Shown: in pieces, positions 32,368 to 41,067 of the stretch | Numbering within the stretch: the first letter of the stretch is position 1 | How the letters are laid out: the number at the start of each line of letters is the position of its first letter | Source: Bacillota bacterium | GTDB lineage: Bacteria > Bacillota > Limnochordia > DTU080 | DNA length: 49,349 bases | Assembly: GCA_012840225.1 (NCBI GenBank) | Contig: DULU01000014.1 | Coordinates: forward strand, 1-49,349 | Reading direction: 5' to 3' | Position numbers and translations under genes: made by a program | Notes under the pieces: generated by a model | Database searches by the model: none | Seen by the model: the letters and a program-made list of their open reading frames with translations, nothing else | Told to the model about the DNA's origin: nothing

Positions 32368-33624
32368 TTAATATTCCTTCAGCAGGGCGTTGATGGTGGG
32401 CCTGATGCCTTCGATGATCGTCTGGACGGGCTCGCCCCGGTTCCATACTTTGTTCAGCTCGGTGTTCAGGGTGTTGGTCACCGTCTTGGGCACCACCGGA
32501 TCCGTGTTGGGAATGCCGCGCTCCAAAGCCTGGAGGAAGATGTTCATATGCTTCGGCGGTTTGTGGGGATCCAGCAGCTCAGGCGAGGCCGCCGCCCGCC
32601 GGTTCATGGGAATTAAGCCGGCTTTCACATAGGTCAACTGGCTTTCATAGCCCAGGAAATACTGGATAAACTCCCACGCAGCATCTTTATGAGGGGACTG
32701 GCTGCAGATGGCCAAGCCGCCGGGACGGAATCTCTCCCGGTATGGTTGGTCCGCAGTGCGACCGAAGATCAACGCCGTATCCCATTCCATGCGGGCTTCA
32801 TCGCGATAGATGTTTACATAACGGACAGTGGCGAGGATCATGGAAGCGCTGCCTTCCGGGAAAGCGGTAGTGTAATAGGGTGCCTTGGTGGTCCACACCC
32901 GGTGGGTATGGATCAGATCGCGCATGAACTCCAGACCCTCCATGGCCGCTCTGTCTATCACCAGGCTCCGGCCGTCGTCGCTGTAGACCTTGCCGCCGGC
33001 CATCTCCACAAAGATCGGCCAGTTTTGCAGGTTGCCTTTATAGCCCCAAATATCCGGGGTGCCGTCGCCGCTGGTATCGACGGTCAGCTTTTTGGCTGCC
33101 GCCAGGAAGGTATCCCAGTGCCAGTTGTTGCGGTCGGCTAAGACGTTGGGATCAAGAATGCCGGCGCCGGCAAAATAATCGACATTATAGTAGATGGCAT
33201 TCGGCTGGATGTCGGTGGGTATGGCGAAAATGCCGCCGCAGATGGGTTTGGTCGACGTGGCGATGGGCCAGAGAGAGGCGGCAAAGCTGCTGTTTTTCTC
33301 CAGGTAGGGAGTGAGCTCCTCCAGAATGCCCATCGGCTTCATCTCGGAGATGGTGGCGGCATCCACTTTCAGGACGTCCGGATAAACCCCGCCGGCGAGC
33401 TGCACCATCAGCTTCTCGAAATAATCGGCAATCACTTCGAGCTGCACTTCAATGTCGGGATGGGTCTTGTTGAACTGTTCGACAATGACTACATCCGGAT
33501 CTTTGGCCGGGTCATAGTTGGCCCCGGGCCACTTGATGAAGCGGATGGTTGTCTTGGCCTCCACACTCCACGACAGTAACAAACAACAGGCCATCAGCAA
33601 TAAAATCAGTTTGGTTTTCTTCAT
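32368..33624 (-). CDS. ABC transporter solute-binding protein, family 1 (sugar)
   Basis: Second extracytoplasmic sugar-binding protein, 418 residues. The signal peptide is MKKTKLILLLMACCLLLSWSVEA, with likely cleavage before KTT; the Cys pair lies inside the hydrophobic core, not at a good lipobox. The mature protein shows TTIRFIKWPGANYDPAKDPDVVIVEQFNKTHPDIEVQLEVI, GGVYPDVLKVDAATISEM, and AWEFIQYFLGYESQ, normal for the family. It shares only family-level likeness with the protein at 30320-31588. It lies between the lyase gene (27 bases upstream) and the stand-alone binding-domain gene, so the three are likely cotranscribed. No permease is present nearby. Confidence 0.92.
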   Translation of the reverse strand: MKKTKLILLLMACCLLLSWSVEAKTTIRFIKWPGANYDPAKDPDVVIVEQFNKTHPDIEVQLEVIADYFEKLMVQLAGGVYPDVLKVDAATISEMKPMGILEELTPYLEKNSSFAASLWPIATSTKPICGGIFAIPTDIQPNAIYYNVDYFAGAGILDPNVLADRNNWHWDTFLAAAKKLTVDTSGDGTPDIWGYKGNLQNWPIFVEMAGGKVYSDDGRSLVIDRAAMEGLEFMRDLIHTHRVWTTKAPYYTTAFPEGSASMILATVRYVNIYRDEARMEWDTALIFGRTADQPYRERFRPGGLAICSQSPHKDAAWEFIQYFLGYESQLTYVKAGLIPMNRRAAASPELLDPHKPPKHMNIFLQALERGIPNTDPVVPKTVTNTLNTELNKVWNRGEPVQTIIEGIRPTINALLKEY

Positions 33625-33650
33625 GAATGATATCTCCTTTCTAATTGCCC

Positions 33651-36600
33651 TCAGTGTATCCGGATGTCCACAGCATGCTCCCCTGCCGGGAGGAGCAAAA
33701 GCACTTCGCCGGCTTCCGCATCCCAGGTAAAGCCGGTCTCCTCGCCGTCGAGGTGCACCAGACCGGGGCGCTCCGGATACCAGATCCGCACATTGATTTC
33801 ACCGTCGCTCTCCGCTTGGTAGTTGAGATGCACTTGCCGGCTGTTGTCACTCACCTCCACAGCCATCTCGATATTCACCGGCGTCCCGGAGAAGAAAATC
33901 CGGGTACCGGGAGTTCCCTGGTCGCCATGACTCCGGCTCTTAAAAGTGCTATCGTCAAGGCGATACACTTCCGTGCTGCCTGCGGCAAAAACCGACCAAG
34001 CGGAGGGTGTGGCTGCAGCGGTTCCGGTGTCGGTGCCGGTGTCGGTGCCGGCGACGGTGCCGGTGCCGGTGTCGGTGCCGGTGTCGGTGCCGGCCGCGGC
34101 TCCGGCGGTCTCCACCACGCTAAGCACCTCGGCTTTCGCCGTGATATTTTTCAGCGTCATGGTCACCGGGGTGCCGGCAGAGCTAAAGCCGGCGGCAGCC
34201 CGGTGCTGCGCCGTCTCCCACTCCAAACCGTACCAGCCGGCACCGGCGAGTCTTGCCACAGATGGAGTTTGTGGCGTGTCTTTATCGACAAAGAGAGCCG
34301 CGAGCCAGCGATGGGCGGTGCTCTTCTCCGGTGACTGCGCCGTCAGATGCCATTGGTCACGGTAATCGGCTGCCGTACCGCTCACCGGCGCGACCGGGAC
34401 GGGAACGGCAAAGGCGCTCGTCTGCCCGATGTGGCCGGCGGTGGGATAAGCGAGGTGGGCGCTGAGATGGGCTTGCCCTTTGTTTACCTTGATCCACCTT
34501 TGCTCCGGGTCGATATCCATCTTTTCCAGGGAATGGAGCAACCACTGTGTATGGGTCGGCACGGAGGTGTCCACCTGATCAAAAATGAGGTAGACGTTGG
34601 GTTCCACCCACAACACCCGGCGCAGGAAACGTTCCACCGGGGCCTGGTCATATGCCGTGGCGGCCGACCCTACCGTATAGTGATGGCGCCTCCCGGTGAA
34701 GAAGGCTGTGATCTGCCCATAGGCGTCCATGTTCCTGCTGGGTTGTCCCTGCCCGTCGACCAGGATGGTGTTGTGCGCCTGAGTGGTGACTGTCCAGCCA
34801 TAGTGATGCGTGTCGCCGTAGCCGATATAATAGCCGGAATCGAGGACCAGCATCTCCCCGAAGGCATTGATGTTGAAGCTGTTTTGATCGGCATGGCCGT
34901 GGCCGAACGAACCGAGCGGGCTGCTGCGGAACTCGAACATCACGTTGTTCTTGGCGTTTTCTATATCCGAATGCATGAACACCATGCCGGCATCGGGGAA
35001 AGCGCGGGTTTTGGGGAGTTCGGCAAGGGGTCGCGCTGCCGGCGCTCCGGCCTGATCGGTCAGGAAATAAAGCACATAGGATTCGAAGATGTTGGGCCTG
35101 GCGCCCACCGCATCGGCATAAGCGCGGGCATAGGGGTTCCCGTAACGGAGAGCATAGCGCAGCATAGGCAGGTATAGCTGGTTGCTGGGCCTGGCCTGCA
35201 CCCGCCAGTCGCCGAACTGCGAGCGCAGCCCACCCGGCGGATGGGAATAGATCACGAAATAGGGATTGGCGGCAAACCAGGGATGGTCCATCATGTCGAT
35301 GCCTGTGGCCGTCTTGATCATCTCCGCCGTCAGGTGGCTATAGTGGAGAAAGGACGGCCCCATGGCATAGGCCACACTGCCGCCCGAACTGCCGTCCACA
35401 CTGCCCCACCAGGGATAGAAGGCCAGCACCATGTGGAGGCTCCATTCGAACCACTCGTCGGCTTCCGGCACCTCGCCATAAAGAACCAGTGCTCCCATAA
35501 GGAAATCGATGAGGATATGCTGCCAGGTATGAGAATGATACACCTCCTGTTCCCGGAGCGGCCGGTAGGCATCGTAAATGCGGCTCAGGCGGGCGGAAAG
35601 CATGGCGGCGATGGCCTCTTTCTCCTCCGGTGAGAGCAGGTCGTATAAATGATCATAGACAAAGGCGGCGCCGCGCACGATTTCGGCGTTGGCATAGTCG
35701 TTCACATTGAGCGAGGTATAGCCGTCCGGATCAAGCTTTACGGCCACCAGCACCCGCCTGATCGCTTCTTTGGCCAACAGCTCATCGCCGGTGAGGAGGT
35801 AGAGAAAGGTCAGCTCGCCAACGGGAGTCATGGTCTGTTCGGCATCGGCCAAAGCGGCCTGGCTCTGCTGAATGCGCTGGTTGTAGCTTGTGGGAAGAAT
35901 GCGGTCCTTATCATTTTCCAGAGCCAGTTTTTCACCGACATATTTCAGCGCCAACGCTTTCCATTGAGTGAGCATGAGGCGGTTCAAGCCGGCGCGCGCT
36001 CTCTGGGCGACGGAGGCTACGGTTTCCGGTCGCACCCAGATCCGGGGATGACCGGCCGGGAGGCGGCGCAAAGCCTCTTCCCAGTTGTAGGTGAAGCCTG
36101 TCGGCAGCTGGGTGCTGATGGAGAACGGCAACGGCTCGGACCAGGCGCCGCCGCTCACCCGGTAGCGCCAGAGATACTCGCCGCTGGGCAAGGGCTCCGG
36201 CGGGCGGTAAAAAGTGCGATCCAGGCCGGAGATGGTGACGGTGGCGGCGGCGGTAAAAGCAGGATCGGTGCTATATTGGATTTCGTAGGTTATCCGGCCG
36301 GCCAGGGACCCTGTGGCGGCAGCATGAGCGGGATCCATGGGCCAGCGGAAGGTGGGTGGGTTCTGGTTGGCCGGCTTCCAGTCCGACGGCTCTCCCCGCC
36401 GCAAAACCTCCTGATAAATCGTCGGTATGGCTGACGGCCTCGCCGCGTCTATCGCTGTATCTGTCGCTGCACCTGTCGCTGCACCTGTCGCTGCATCAGT
36501 TGCGGCACCCGTTGTGGCACCAGTCTCTCCCGGCGCTTCTGCTGCCTGGTCGCTCTCCCCGGCCGCCGTCATGTCACGGATCACGATGCTGTCAATATAG

Positions 36601-37208
36601 GCTTCGGTGCGCTCCACTACCCGCTCGGTGGATTGTACCAAAGAGAGGCGAAGTTCCCGGCAGCCTTCCGGCGGCACAAACTCGATCTCATGGTACTGCC
36701 ACTCGCCCGGCTTAAAGTCCTCGGCAAAATGATGCTTGTTGAACTTGGGATAAAACCGCGGCTCGGTATTGTCCACCACGGACATGCGGATGCCGCCATC
36801 CGTGACATATACCCAATAACCGACAACATAAACCGCCCCTTGCCTGACCGGCACGCCCACCGAGTTGAGCACCTGAGCGCCGCTCTTGGCGGAGGTGACG
36901 AGGTGCAGAGCGGCAGTGCCTGCATATTTTGGATCGGTGGAACGGGCTATCAGATCGTAGTTGTTGGTGCGCGGCGTCCATCCCTGGGGCACATTGGCTT
37001 TAGCATTGATCTGCCGCCAGGGGCCTTCAAAATCGCCGTATGCAAACAGGTTCCCTGCCGCCAAGGCCATACCACTTCCTATAGCCGCCGCCGTGAGCAG
37101 TGCGAGCGTTAGCATAATCATGAATATGAGCATGCCCAAAGACCTCCGCGCCGGTGACCTATAATTTATAACCTTTGCCGGCAGCCGGCCGGCTCTCCTT
37201 CTCTTCAC
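33651..37208 (-). CDS. Secreted heparinase II/III-type polysaccharide lyase with N-terminal binding domain
   Basis: An 1185-residue exported enzyme. Order: hydrophobic export signal at about 25-51; carbohydrate-binding-like jelly roll at 52-212; Ala/Thr/Gly repeat linker at 213-258; a DUF4962-like region from about 262 with the helical toroid (YHSHTWQHILIDFL); and the heparinase II/III domain with GHGHADQNSFNINAFGEMLVLDSGYY and AHNTILVDGQGQ, which carry the conserved His and Tyr of these lyases. Near residue 1045 a second Gly/Thr/Asp repeat linker precedes a final beta domain. It should cleave a uronate-containing polymer by beta-elimination; substrate not predictable. It starts at GTG behind AGGAG, 14 bases after the hydrolase stop. 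Confidence 0.85.
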   Translation of the reverse strand: MKRRRAGRLPAKVINYRSPARRSLGMLIFMIMLTLALLTAAAIGSGMALAAGNLFAYGDFEGPWRQINAKANVPQGWTPRTNNYDLIARSTDPKYAGTAALHLVTSAKSGAQVLNSVGVPVRQGAVYVVGYWVYVTDGGIRMSVVDNTEPRFYPKFNKHHFAEDFKPGEWQYHEIEFVPPEGCRELRLSLVQSTERVVERTEAYIDSIVIRDMTAAGESDQAAEAPGETGATTGAATDAATGAATGAATDTAIDAARPSAIPTIYQEVLRRGEPSDWKPANQNPPTFRWPMDPAHAAATGSLAGRITYEIQYSTDPAFTAAATVTISGLDRTFYRPPEPLPSGEYLWRYRVSGGAWSEPLPFSISTQLPTGFTYNWEEALRRLPAGHPRIWVRPETVASVAQRARAGLNRLMLTQWKALALKYVGEKLALENDKDRILPTSYNQRIQQSQAALADAEQTMTPVGELTFLYLLTGDELLAKEAIRRVLVAVKLDPDGYTSLNVNDYANAEIVRGAAFVYDHLYDLLSPEEKEAIAAMLSARLSRIYDAYRPLREQEVYHSHTWQHILIDFLMGALVLYGEVPEADEWFEWSLHMVLAFYPWWGSVDGSSGGSVAYAMGPSFLHYSHLTAEMIKTATGIDMMDHPWFAANPYFVIYSHPPGGLRSQFGDWRVQARPSNQLYLPMLRYALRYGNPYARAYADAVGARPNIFESYVLYFLTDQAGAPAARPLAELPKTRAFPDAGMVFMHSDIENAKNNVMFEFRSSPLGSFGHGHADQNSFNINAFGEMLVLDSGYYIGYGDTHHYGWTVTTQAHNTILVDGQGQPSRNMDAYGQITAFFTGRRHHYTVGSAATAYDQAPVERFLRRVLWVEPNVYLIFDQVDTSVPTHTQWLLHSLEKMDIDPEQRWIKVNKGQAHLSAHLAYPTAGHIGQTSAFAVPVPVAPVSGTAADYRDQWHLTAQSPEKSTAHRWLAALFVDKDTPQTPSVARLAGAGWYGLEWETAQHRAAAGFSSAGTPVTMTLKNITAKAEVLSVVETAGAAAGTDTGTDTGTGTVAGTDTGTDTGTAAATPSAWSVFAAGSTEVYRLDDSTFKSRSHGDQGTPGTRIFFSGTPVNIEMAVEVSDNSRQVHLNYQAESDGEINVRIWYPERPGLVHLDGEETGFTWDAEAGEVLLLLPAGEHAVDIRIH
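34024..34095 (-). repeat. 12-bp tandem repeats in the lyase C-terminal linker
   Basis: Several units of ggtgccggtgtc and variants (plus-strand reading) encode GTDTGTDTGTGTVAGTDTGTDTG in the lyase. The frame is kept. The linker separates the catalytic toroid/beta region from the last domain. Confidence 0.8.
36461..36515 (-). repeat. 12-bp tandem repeats in the lyase N-terminal linker
   Basis: Units of ctgtcgctgcac (plus-strand reading) with diverged neighbours encode the ATGAATDAATGAATGAAT-type linker between the binding-like domain and the DUF4962-like region. Confidence 0.8.
36573..37055 (-). repeat. Duplicated binding-domain DNA, copy 2 (partner 31784-32266)
   Basis: This part of the lyase gene encodes the domain that is also present as a free-standing secreted protein downstream. 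Both copies are in the same orientation, and identity is patchy but includes several stretches of more than 20 identical bases. Confidence 0.75.
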
Positions 37209-37222
37209 GCCGGATCACTCCT

Positions 37223-38239
37223 TTATTCAGAGTCCGCTTGAGCTTTAGCCGCCAGGAATCTGTCGAACCAGCAATAGGCCTGTTCCCGCACGGAGGCGAT
37301 GGTGGTGTGGCCGTCGCCATGAATCAGCGCGGCGATTCTCTCCGGCACCCCTAGCAGCTGATACACTGCGGCCGCCTTCTCCAGGCAGGCACAGGTGGGA
37401 AGAATGTAAGGATTATAGGGATCGTTATATGGTTCTATCATGAGGAAGGCCCGCGGGGCGCAAAGAGCGATCATCTCCTGCTTCTCCCAAGGCATGCGGC
37501 CTCTCTTCTGCTGCACAGCGGCGGCAAACTGCGGCTCGGCGAGGCGGCCGCTGGTGATGCCCCGATATACATTATAAAGATTGGGGCTTACCCCGGCAGA
37601 AGCCACACCGGCAGCGATGCGCTCATCCAGAGCCGTAAGGCAGAGGGCGGCATAACCGCCCAGGGAATGCCCCATCACGCCAAAAGGCGGCCCCTTCACT
37701 ATCTCCAGCTGTTCCAGCACATCAAGGGCCCGCTGGTGTCCGAAGAGGTGCCGGCCGGTCAGCGACCAATCGGGATGGCTTTGATAAAATTTCCGGGCCA
37801 ATTCCTCCGCACCAGCAGCCTGCTCCAGCGCCGGTCCGAAGCCATACTGGTCGACCGAAAAGGTGACATAGCCACGCCGGGCGAGTTCAATGGCATATGC
37901 CCGGTCGGGCAGATTTTCCGGGTCCAGCATGCCCTGCTTCCCCAGAGAGCCGTTGCTGCCGTGACAGGTCAGCACCGCCGGGGCGGGATTGACGGCCGAT
38001 ACACCCGGAGGAACAACACAGATGCCTTCGTTCCACTCGTCGCCTATTACATGATATCTGAGATGGATATGAAGCAAGCCGTGCTTCTCATAGCGGGCGA
38101 GTTCCTGATAGGCCGCTTTGCCGGCAGGCCGGGGCCGGCCGGGCCGACCGAATGACTCTGTAATCCGTCCGACGATGGTTTGCCTGATGAGCGGCCACTC
38201 TTCTCTGGTAGTGCTCGGCAGGATGACGTTGTCTATCAT
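37223..38239 (-). CDS. Alpha/beta hydrolase, acetyl-xylan-esterase/dienelactone-hydrolase type
   Basis: A 338-residue cytoplasmic serine hydrolase. The nucleophile elbow GHSLGG gives Ser192; Asp273 (EPYNDPYNP) and His311 (HGDGH) complete a likely triad; the oxyanion region is LTCHGSNG (about 90-97). Relatives include acetyl xylan esterases and large alpha/beta hydrolases that deacylate sugars. In this locus removal of acetyl or other ester groups from oligosaccharides is a reasonable inference. It abuts the M14-like gene directly upstream, and its stop codon lies next to the ribosome binding site of the lyase gene, so the genes are translated in close succession. Confidence 0.82.
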   Translation of the reverse strand: MIDNVILPSTTREEWPLIRQTIVGRITESFGRPGRPRPAGKAAYQELARYEKHGLLHIHLRYHVIGDEWNEGICVVPPGVSAVNPAPAVLTCHGSNGSLGKQGMLDPENLPDRAYAIELARRGYVTFSVDQYGFGPALEQAAGAEELARKFYQSHPDWSLTGRHLFGHQRALDVLEQLEIVKGPPFGVMGHSLGGYAALCLTALDERIAAGVASAGVSPNLYNVYRGITSGRLAEPQFAAAVQQKRGRMPWEKQEMIALCAPRAFLMIEPYNDPYNPYILPTCACLEKAAAVYQLLGVPERIAALIHGDGHTTIASVREQAYCWFDRFLAAKAQADSE

Positions 38240-39454
38240 TTATATCTTCGCTCGCTTTCCTGGCGCCCAGCGGCTGCGCCCGCCCTGCTCCACCAGATAG
38301 CGCAGGCTCTCCTGGTAGGCGATCAGTTGGGCGTCTACCAGCTGGTCGGGAGTGTGGCGTACCACCTTGCCGGCCTGGTTGGTTCCCGAGAAGCTATGAC
38401 TCGGGGATTCGATGGTGACGGCCAGGGCCCCGCAGTGCAGGCTGAGGGCGGTGTCGAGGTTGAACGGCCATTGGGGCGGCTGCCGCTCGGGGTTGGCCTC
38501 CAGATCCGGATCGCTGCTTCCCTGCAAACCGGCGAGGGTGAGGCCGGTATGCACATATTTATAAAGCCCTTTCTGCGCCGGCACCAGCGCCTCTTCCAGG
38601 AACGGGGTGAGCATGCGCATATAGTAGTTGTGGCGTGGCGCCCCGGTATGCATGTTCAGGATGATATCCGGGCGCTCCTGCACCGCCAGGTCCAGCAAAG
38701 CCCTGGTCTCCGGTTGCGGCCGGCCGAAAAAATCGTCATGCTGCAGGTTCACACCGGCATCATTGCTATAGGAGCCGGGAAACTCCGTCCTGGTAAAGTC
38801 CAGCGGGATGAACTCCTTGCACCGCGGCCAACCGATGTTGGTGCCGTCCAGCCAGGCCCCGCTCGTCAGGTATTGATGCGGCAGGTTGTCGGTGCCCCGG
38901 TATGGCTCCATGCGCAGCGGCAGACGGGCGCGCCCGTCCACGTTCACAATGGGAATGAGGATGAGGCGATCCACCTGTGCAGCCATTTGCGTGAGCTTCG
39001 GCCAGGGCCGGCCGCGCAGGTCGGCCCCCTGTTCCAGCACCGCGATCAGGTTCACTATACCGACAATCCCCTCAAACTCGCTGGCATGCACCCCGCCCAT
39101 GATCAGCATCACTTTCTTCCGCCAATCAGGACCTAAATAGGCGGCGACATCCCCCAGCCCCAGGCTGCCGGAATAGGTGGTGGTCCCCTGTCCTTGCCTG
39201 GGGGTGCCGTAGAACACCGCCCATATCGGCCGCCCGCCGGCACTTTCCGCCAGGATGGCCAATTGGCCTTTGGCTACGGTGCGCTTCAGGAAATGCTCCA
39301 CTTCTTCATTGCCGGTCAGCCAAAATTCCGGCACTGCATCTGCTTCTCGGGCATATTCCGCTCTGATGGCCATGCCGGCTGCCGTCCCCCCCAATATTAC
39401 CTCTTCAGGAAACAGTTGCCTAGGAGAATGATTCGTCTTAATAGTGTGTTTCAC
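38240..39454 (-). CDS. M14-family zinc carboxypeptidase-like protein
   Basis: A 404-residue protein with the M14 metallopeptidase fold. The zinc ligands are visible as His123 and Glu126 (GGVHASEFEG) and His269 (ILNMHTGAP), with Glu349 (VTIESPSHS) as the catalytic acid/base. NVDGRARLPLRM follows at 171-182, where M14 enzymes have N-x-D/N-x-R. No signal peptide is seen, so a cytoplasmic amidase or carboxypeptidase role is likely; an amide on a sugar or a peptide side chain are both possible. Start GTG 39454 is uncertain, since the nearby AGAAG is too close; TTG 39394 and ATG 39373 are alternatives. First gene of the minus-strand lyase operon. Confidence 0.8.
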   Translation of the reverse strand: MKHTIKTNHSPRQLFPEEVILGGTAAGMAIRAEYAREADAVPEFWLTGNEEVEHFLKRTVAKGQLAILAESAGGRPIWAVFYGTPRQGQGTTTYSGSLGLGDVAAYLGPDWRKKVMLIMGGVHASEFEGIVGIVNLIAVLEQGADLRGRPWPKLTQMAAQVDRLILIPIVNVDGRARLPLRMEPYRGTDNLPHQYLTSGAWLDGTNIGWPRCKEFIPLDFTRTEFPGSYSNDAGVNLQHDDFFGRPQPETRALLDLAVQERPDIILNMHTGAPRHNYYMRMLTPFLEEALVPAQKGLYKYVHTGLTLAGLQGSSDPDLEANPERQPPQWPFNLDTALSLHCGALAVTIESPSHSFSGTNQAGKVVRHTPDQLVDAQLIAYQESLRYLVEQGGRSRWAPGKRAKI

Positions 39455-39914
39455 CTTCTAAAATTTTTGTTGACCCGGGGTTTTGGCATGAGCCGTAATA
39501 GGTGGCGTAGGGGGAGGGAGCGAGGCAGGGGCGGTGCGGAGAAGCTGTGTGGTAGGCAAGGTGTTGGGAGGTGCGAAATTTTTCCCAAATTGCGGTCGGC
39601 TCACTCATGACCGGCGGCAGCGGAGAGACTCTGCTGCCACCCCACGGCCACGAGCTGGGGTTTTCCTGCAAGCAACCCGATGCGCAACCATCCGCCGCAA
39701 CCAGGTTTGGTAAAATTTTCGCACACCCCCGTTTTTAGGCGCTACTTTGGCAAAAAGTTCGCACCCTCCCCAGCGTCGGCACCCATTGACAAATAGACTC
39801 CAGCGATACCCGCTCTTCCTCGGTAGAAATTAGTTGCAGGAGGTAATTGCAGGAGGTAATTGCAGGAGGTTGGTAACATTTGCTGTATTGTAACCGCGAA
39901 AGAGGTGCCGAAAA
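39455..39914. other. Intergenic region with three copies of a TGCGAA/TTCGCA motif
   Basis: This 460-base divergent gap has no convincing gene. It carries GGGAGGTGCGAAATTTTT (from 39566), its near inverse ggtaaaattttcgcacaccc (39709-39728) and ggcaaaaagttcgcaccctc (39749-39768), the last two exactly 40 bases apart. Related sequences occur at 42255 and 46926. The gap must also hold promoters for the lyase operon and the URO-D gene. Confidence 0.6.
39834..39869 (+). repeat. Three 13-bp repeats, each with an AGGAGG
   Basis: ttgcaggaggtaa occurs at 39834-39846 and 39847-39859, and a third truncated copy begins at 39860. Each contains a perfect Shine-Dalgarno sequence, but they lie 50-80 bases before the URO-D start, which has its own AGAGGTG. 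Confidence 0.85.
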
Positions 39915-40982
39915 ATGCCGCTGACCACCTACGAAAGAGTTAAAAGAATGTATGAGCACAAAGAAGCCGACCGGGTGCCGGTGATCGATTCGCCCTGGGC
40001 TTCGACCATCGAGAGGTGGCACAAGGAGGGTATGCCGGAGGGCATACCGTTCACCACCTACTTCGATCTTGATAAATTCGCCGCCATCAGGGCCGACAAC
40101 AGCCCGCGCTATCCGGTACGGGTGCTGGAGCAGACCGAGGAATACACCATAGAGACCAACGCTTGGGGCACCACGATGAAGCGCTGGAAGCATGCCGGGG
40201 GAGTACCGGAATTTCTGGACTTCACCATCACGGACCGGGCATCCTGGCAAAAAGCCAAAGAGCGCATGCAACCCTCGCCGGATCGCATCCCCTGGGAGCG
40301 GCTGAAAAACAATTATAAAAGATGGCGAGATGAGGGAGCCTGGATCCAGGCGCACCTGTTTTTCGGTTTCGATGTCACCCATTCGTGGGTGATCGGCACG
40401 GAACGGCTTTTGATCGCCATGATCGACGATCCCGAATGGATCACGGACATACTTAACGCCCAGCTGGATCTGGATCTGACTCTCCTCGATATGATCTGGG
40501 ACGCCGGTTACCACTTTGATGAGATCCGATGGCCCGACGACATGGGATATAAGGGCACGCAATTCTTCTCGGTCGATATGTATCGGGAGCTGATCAAGCC
40601 GGTGCACCGGCGGGCGGCGGAGTGGGCCCACGCCAGAAACGTCAAAGTCCAGCTGCACTCCTGCGGCGATTTGCGCCCCCTTATCCCGGAGCTGATCGAT
40701 CTGGGGATAGACATGCTGAACCCGCTGGAAGTAAAGGCGGGCATGGATCCGGTGGCCCTGAAGCAGACGTACGGCGACCGGCTCTGCTTCCACGGCGGGC
40801 TGAATGCGGCTTTATATGCAGACATGGAGCGCCTTTTCGCCGAGATGGAGCGGGTGATCCCTGTGATGAAAAAGGACGGCGGATATATCGCCGCCACCGA
40901 TCATTCCGTCCCCGACAGCGTCAGCCTGGAAGACTTCCGCCGGTTTGTCGCTTTGGCGAAGAAACTCGGGTCATACGAATAA
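39915..40982 (+). CDS. Uroporphyrinogen decarboxylase (URO-D)-family protein
   Basis: A 355-residue TIM-barrel protein of the URO-D/MtaA/CmuA superfamily, whose members include corrinoid methyltransferases and HemE. The N-terminal TTYERVKRMYEHKEADRVPVID and the later FSVDMYRELIKPVHRRAAEWAHARNVKVQLHSCGDLRPLIPELIDLGIDMLNPLE are typical. His and Cys of HSCGD match two zinc ligands of MtaA-like enzymes, but the usual third Cys near the C-terminus is replaced (AATDHSVPDSVSLEDF), so it may not be a zinc methyltransferase. It is not HemE, as no heme genes are near. Function unknown; such genes are common in sugar loci. Starts at ATG behind AGAGGTG. Confidence 0.85.
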   Translation: MPLTTYERVKRMYEHKEADRVPVIDSPWASTIERWHKEGMPEGIPFTTYFDLDKFAAIRADNSPRYPVRVLEQTEEYTIETNAWGTTMKRWKHAGGVPEFLDFTITDRASWQKAKERMQPSPDRIPWERLKNNYKRWRDEGAWIQAHLFFGFDVTHSWVIGTERLLIAMIDDPEWITDILNAQLDLDLTLLDMIWDAGYHFDEIRWPDDMGYKGTQFFSVDMYRELIKPVHRRAAEWAHARNVKVQLHSCGDLRPLIPELIDLGIDMLNPLEVKAGMDPVALKQTYGDRLCFHGGLNAALYADMERLFAEMERVIPVMKKDGGYIAATDHSVPDSVSLEDFRRFVALAKKLGSYE

Positions 40983-41067
40983 ACGGTTGAATGCAGGTGC
41001 AAGGCGGCGGGGTTGTGGCCGGGTAACGGCCGGCCTGGGACGAGGTGATGGTGAGGTTATGGCTTGG

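Noticed and set aside
39455-39914. Insertion sequence remnant
   Set aside because: Inverted motif copies are present, but no transposase fragment or target-site duplication is visible.
39915-40982. HemE uroporphyrinogen decarboxylase
   Set aside because: Sequence has the MtaA-like HSCGD segment and the context is not heme synthesis.
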